Shown here piece after piece: positions 61,956 through 64,000 of a stretch of DNA of 64,000 nucleotides (the stretch's first letter is position 1; every line of letters begins with the position of its first letter). The translations under genes were made by a program, and so were the position numbers. Under the pieces are notes generated by a model. It did no database searches, was not told the DNA's origin, and was given only the letters and a program-made list of their open reading frames with translations. Source of the DNA: Candidatus Hydrogenedentota bacterium (GTDB taxonomy: Bacteria; Hydrogenedentota; Hydrogenedentia; Hydrogenedentales; CAITNO01). Location: positions 1 to 64,000 of the forward strand of contig JAGPFE010000011.1 of NCBI GenBank assembly GCA_018056705.1. Reading direction: 5' to 3'.

Positions 61956-63202
61956 GTTCCCCGCTCCGCCGCGCAGGCCGCGAAAGTCACCACGCCCCCC
62001 TGGGGATCAGGCGCGTCCCCGGTGATGTAATTTGGCCGGAACGGTCGGTTTCCAATGGCCGTCGCCGTGGCGTAGATACAGCCCATGCCGCAGACGTGAC
62101 GGGGATTTCCGCCCCGCATGATCGCCCGGTAGAATCCCGCGGGATCACCTTCGCAGAGATAATTCAAGGCGGTTACATCCGCCGTAATAATCTGATCCAG
62201 TAATTCGGGGGTAATATCCACCTCGTCACCGAAGCGCCTCCCCACGTGGGAAAGATCGGCTCCCGCGATGGCAACGGCCCGGGGATTGTCAGCCACCAGG
62301 GCCCGGGCGACATCGAGGAACCGGGCCACATCGGGCCGGTCGTCAGGAATGGCTTCTTCGCCCATGTCCGGCGTGGTGAGCATGCCGCACAGCACGGGAA
62401 TGATAGGCGGCGCGTCATCGCCGTACAGCAAGGCCAGCATGAGCGCCTGGAATTCCAGGGAATGTTCCGTGCGATGCAGGATCTCCTCGGCATAGGGATT
62501 CCACGAGCAGGCTTTCTCGAGCCGGGACAGGGCTTCCCGGGCCACGGGAACCGTGCCGAGCGGCGTCTCGAAATCCTTGGCGCACAGGACGAAGGGGTGT
62601 TCACCCGCCGCGTGGGCCACGCCAAACAGCAACACCAGGTCCGGCTTTTCCCCTTGCCAAAGCCACCGGTAGGCCCACGCGTAAAGGTGCCCGCCCCGCG
62701 CGAAGTCAATGTGGGGCGCGATAAGCCCACGAATCGGGGGGCCGCTCCCAGGCTCTGCCTCGGTGGGCATGCCAGGGCCATCGGTCCGAAAACGTTCTCC
62801 GAGCCACGCCCGCAGGGCATCGGGCTCCCCGGGGTAGCCACGCCCGGCCAGCCACGCCGGACGCACCGCGCTTTCCCGAAATGCCTGGTCTATCGCGACC
62901 CGGCGTTCCTCGAACGTCGCGTCCGCCAGCAGCCCTGCACTACTCAACTGATCGGCAAGACCCCGCACGTCCTCCGGACGCGCGTTCACGCCGAACTGTT
63001 CCCGAAAAAGCCGACAGATGGCCTCCGCGTCCCGCTGCCCGTCGAACAAGGCCGCCAGCATGAAGGCTGGCGGCGGCATCAGGACTCCGTCGGTAACGTA
63101 TCCAAATGGATCGCTCAGGTGAAAAAATTCACGTCCTTCGTGCTCGATCAGGCTGACGTCCAGGTAACGTAACGGCGGTATCGCGCCCGGTTCGGCTTCC
63201 AT
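61952..63202 (-). CDS. MEMO1/AmmeMemoRadiSam-B protein with PqqD-like N-terminal domain
   Basis: The 416-residue protein has a MEMO domain (about 155-416) with GLIAPHIDFARGG, LLFGVAHAAGEHPFVL, HRTEHSLEFQALML, IAGADLSHVGRRFG and CGMGCIYATA. His/Asp residues of the dioxygenase-like fold are present. About 110 residues before it resemble a PqqD-type peptide-binding fold (FHLSDPFGYVTDG, AICRLFREQFGVNA). MEMO proteins are linked to radical-SAM AmmeMemoRadiSam systems, but no radical-SAM or AMMECR1 gene is in the window. The start at 63202 has AGGAGGAAT upstream. The fused front end suggests recognition of a peptide substrate. Confidence 0.85.
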   Translation of the reverse strand: MEAEPGAIPPLRYLDVSLIEHEGREFFHLSDPFGYVTDGVLMPPPAFMLAALFDGQRDAEAICRLFREQFGVNARPEDVRGLADQLSSAGLLADATFEERRVAIDQAFRESAVRPAWLAGRGYPGEPDALRAWLGERFRTDGPGMPTEAEPGSGPPIRGLIAPHIDFARGGHLYAWAYRWLWQGEKPDLVLLFGVAHAAGEHPFVLCAKDFETPLGTVPVAREALSRLEKACSWNPYAEEILHRTEHSLEFQALMLALLYGDDAPPIIPVLCGMLTTPDMGEEAIPDDRPDVARFLDVARALVADNPRAVAIAGADLSHVGRRFGDEVDITPELLDQIITADVTALNYLCEGDPAGFYRAIMRGGNPRHVCGMGCIYATATAIGNRPFRPNYITGDAPDPQGGVVTFAACAAERGT

Positions 63203-63273
63203 CGCGGATTCCTCCTGCTGACCATCGTAGTATGCCCAAGCGCCTCCTGTTCCGGCAACGCTCAGGCGGAAGG

Positions 63274-64000
63274 CTAAAAAACTCCCGAGTCCGCCTGTTT
63301 ACGCGCCTCTTCCAGCAGTTGCCGATAGTCCGCGCGATCCACCAGGCGTAGCGCTTCCGCGAAGGCGCCAGCGGCGTCGGACCAGGCTCCCCGACGGGCA
63401 AGCATGACACCAAGGTTCCGCCAGGCGTGATGAAGGGTCGGGTCACCCCGCAGTGCCAGGCGCAAAGCCTGTTCCGCTTCTTTTTCCATGCCGCATAACG
63501 CGAGGTTACCACCCAGTTCCGCCAGCCAGTCGTATTGTTCCGGCATCCGGCGTAAAGCCTCGCGGTAAGCGGTGACGGCTTCGGCATGCCGACCCAGCTC
63601 CGCCAACTGCGCGCCCAGTTCGGCCTGGGCCGAGGCGTCTTCCGGAGACTCGGCCACCTTCCTCCGGTTCAGATCCAGGTAAAACGCGGCCTTGTCCTCT
63701 GGACTCCGGGGGGCGTTCCAGAGCGGGTAATGCCGCACCACTGCAGGACTGTCCACCATGGGCACGCCCATGGATTCCAGCGAAGGATTGACCAGTTCAT
63801 GCACCCGTCCCGTAAACCGTATGCCCGCCCGGTTGGGAAGCAGGCGAACCTTCCAGCTGGTATAACAGGCAGGATATCCCCGGGTATAGGGGTCGTCCGC
63901 GTCAACGGGCCGGGCATCCGCCCGGGCCTGCTGGTCCGTATACGTTATGGTCTGTATGCGCCAGGCCTGTTCAGGCGGTTCTGCCACGTGCTCCAGCAGG
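63274..64000 (-). CDS. GT2-type glycosyltransferase with C-terminal TPR repeats (partial)
   Basis: The reading frame continues past the right edge, so the N-terminus is missing. The visible 241 residues include SWKVRLLPNRAGIRFTGRVH, which marks the end of a GT2 glycosyltransferase domain of the TPR-containing type. At least four TPR-like helical repeats follow (AELGAQLAELGRHAEAVTAY, EAEQALRLALRGDPTLHHAW). Such enzymes glycosylate proteins or cell-surface chains. The frame ends at 63274 with a gap of 71 bases to the MEMO gene. The first residues visible are LLEHVAEPPEQAW. Confidence 0.75.
   Translation of the reverse strand, partial: LLEHVAEPPEQAWRIQTITYTDQQARADARPVDADDPYTRGYPACYTSWKVRLLPNRAGIRFTGRVHELVNPSLESMGVPMVDSPAVVRHYPLWNAPRSPEDKAAFYLDLNRRKVAESPEDASAQAELGAQLAELGRHAEAVTAYREALRRMPEQYDWLAELGGNLALCGMEKEAEQALRLALRGDPTLHHAWRNLGVMLARRGAWSDAAGAFAEALRLVDRADYRQLLEEARKQADSGVF

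Noticed and set aside
1-64000. CRISPR arrays, tRNA, rRNA, prophage or insertion sequences
   Set aside because: No direct-repeat arrays, RNA-gene signatures, integrases or transposase motifs were seen on reading.

Overview
The window is about 64 kb of GC-rich bacterial chromosome with dense, short-spaced genes on both strands. No rRNA, tRNA, CRISPR array or intact insertion sequence was recognised. The gene content points to an environmental, polysaccharide-using, diderm bacterium of the PVC/FCB type. This rests on pseudopilins of the H-X-DG type, formylglycine sulfatases with Tat-like leaders, GH29, GH92, GH3-like and sialidase-like enzymes, a DUF1080 protein, a sialate O-acetylesterase, an OprO/OprP-type porin and a GT2-TPR protein. 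The pseudopilin sequence at 18581-19540 resembles those of Candidatus Hydrogenedentota. That assignment is an inference from family resemblance and would need marker genes.

Layout, left to right. Positions 1-2135 (minus) hold the 5' part of gspF preceded by a GspK/PilX-like protein and two pseudopilins, a secretion or pilus operon running off the left edge. Positions 2136-4330 are an AT-rich islet with a C5-cytosine methyltransferase and a probable partner endonuclease, controlled from a promoter that overlaps a perfect dyad. Positions 4391-9998 (plus) carry a PP2C phosphatase, a GH29 fucosidase, a beta-CASP metallo-hydrolase, an SGNH hydrolase and a response regulator with a Cys-rich tail. 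Positions 9941-12904 (minus) hold a DUF6544-like protein, leuD and leuC. Positions 13104-18561 (plus) form a secreted carbohydrate cluster: sialidase-like, GH67/GH20-like, and phosphoesterase with a CBM9-like tail. Positions 18581-28027 (minus) hold a pseudopilin, a Pro/Gly-rich protein, a 1595-residue GH38-like protein, a GT-C-like membrane protein, a DapA-family aldolase and a ferredoxin.

Positions 28155-35948 (all minus) are a large arsenic island. It contains a fused ArsR-ArsC protein, ArsM, Acr3, a second ArsR, an ArsP/YraQ-type permease, a redox thiol protein, a DGC zinc-binding protein, a membrane thioredoxin, an ArsG-like CcdA transporter and an ArsF-like protein. Two sigma70-like promoters can be read directly, one before each ArsR-containing gene, which implies two arsenic-responsive units. 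Together they would reduce arsenate, methylate arsenite, export inorganic arsenite and probably process or export organic arsenicals.

The right half (36051-64000) holds two sulfatases, a small membrane protein, a porin, an outer-membrane DUF481-like protein, a lipid-flippase-like protein, a UDG-family protein, GH92, DUF1080, an Mrr_N-type winged-helix protein, a hybrid histidine kinase with a clear promoter, YyaL, rhaB, purU, a sialate O-acetylesterase, a secreted TIM-barrel-like protein, an amidohydrolase, a GH3-like protein that has lost its catalytic residues, a MEMO protein with a PqqD-like front end, and a truncated GT2-TPR protein at the right edge. The most notable items are the arsenic island, the methyltransferase dyad, and two large secreted glycosidase relatives that look catalytically degenerate.
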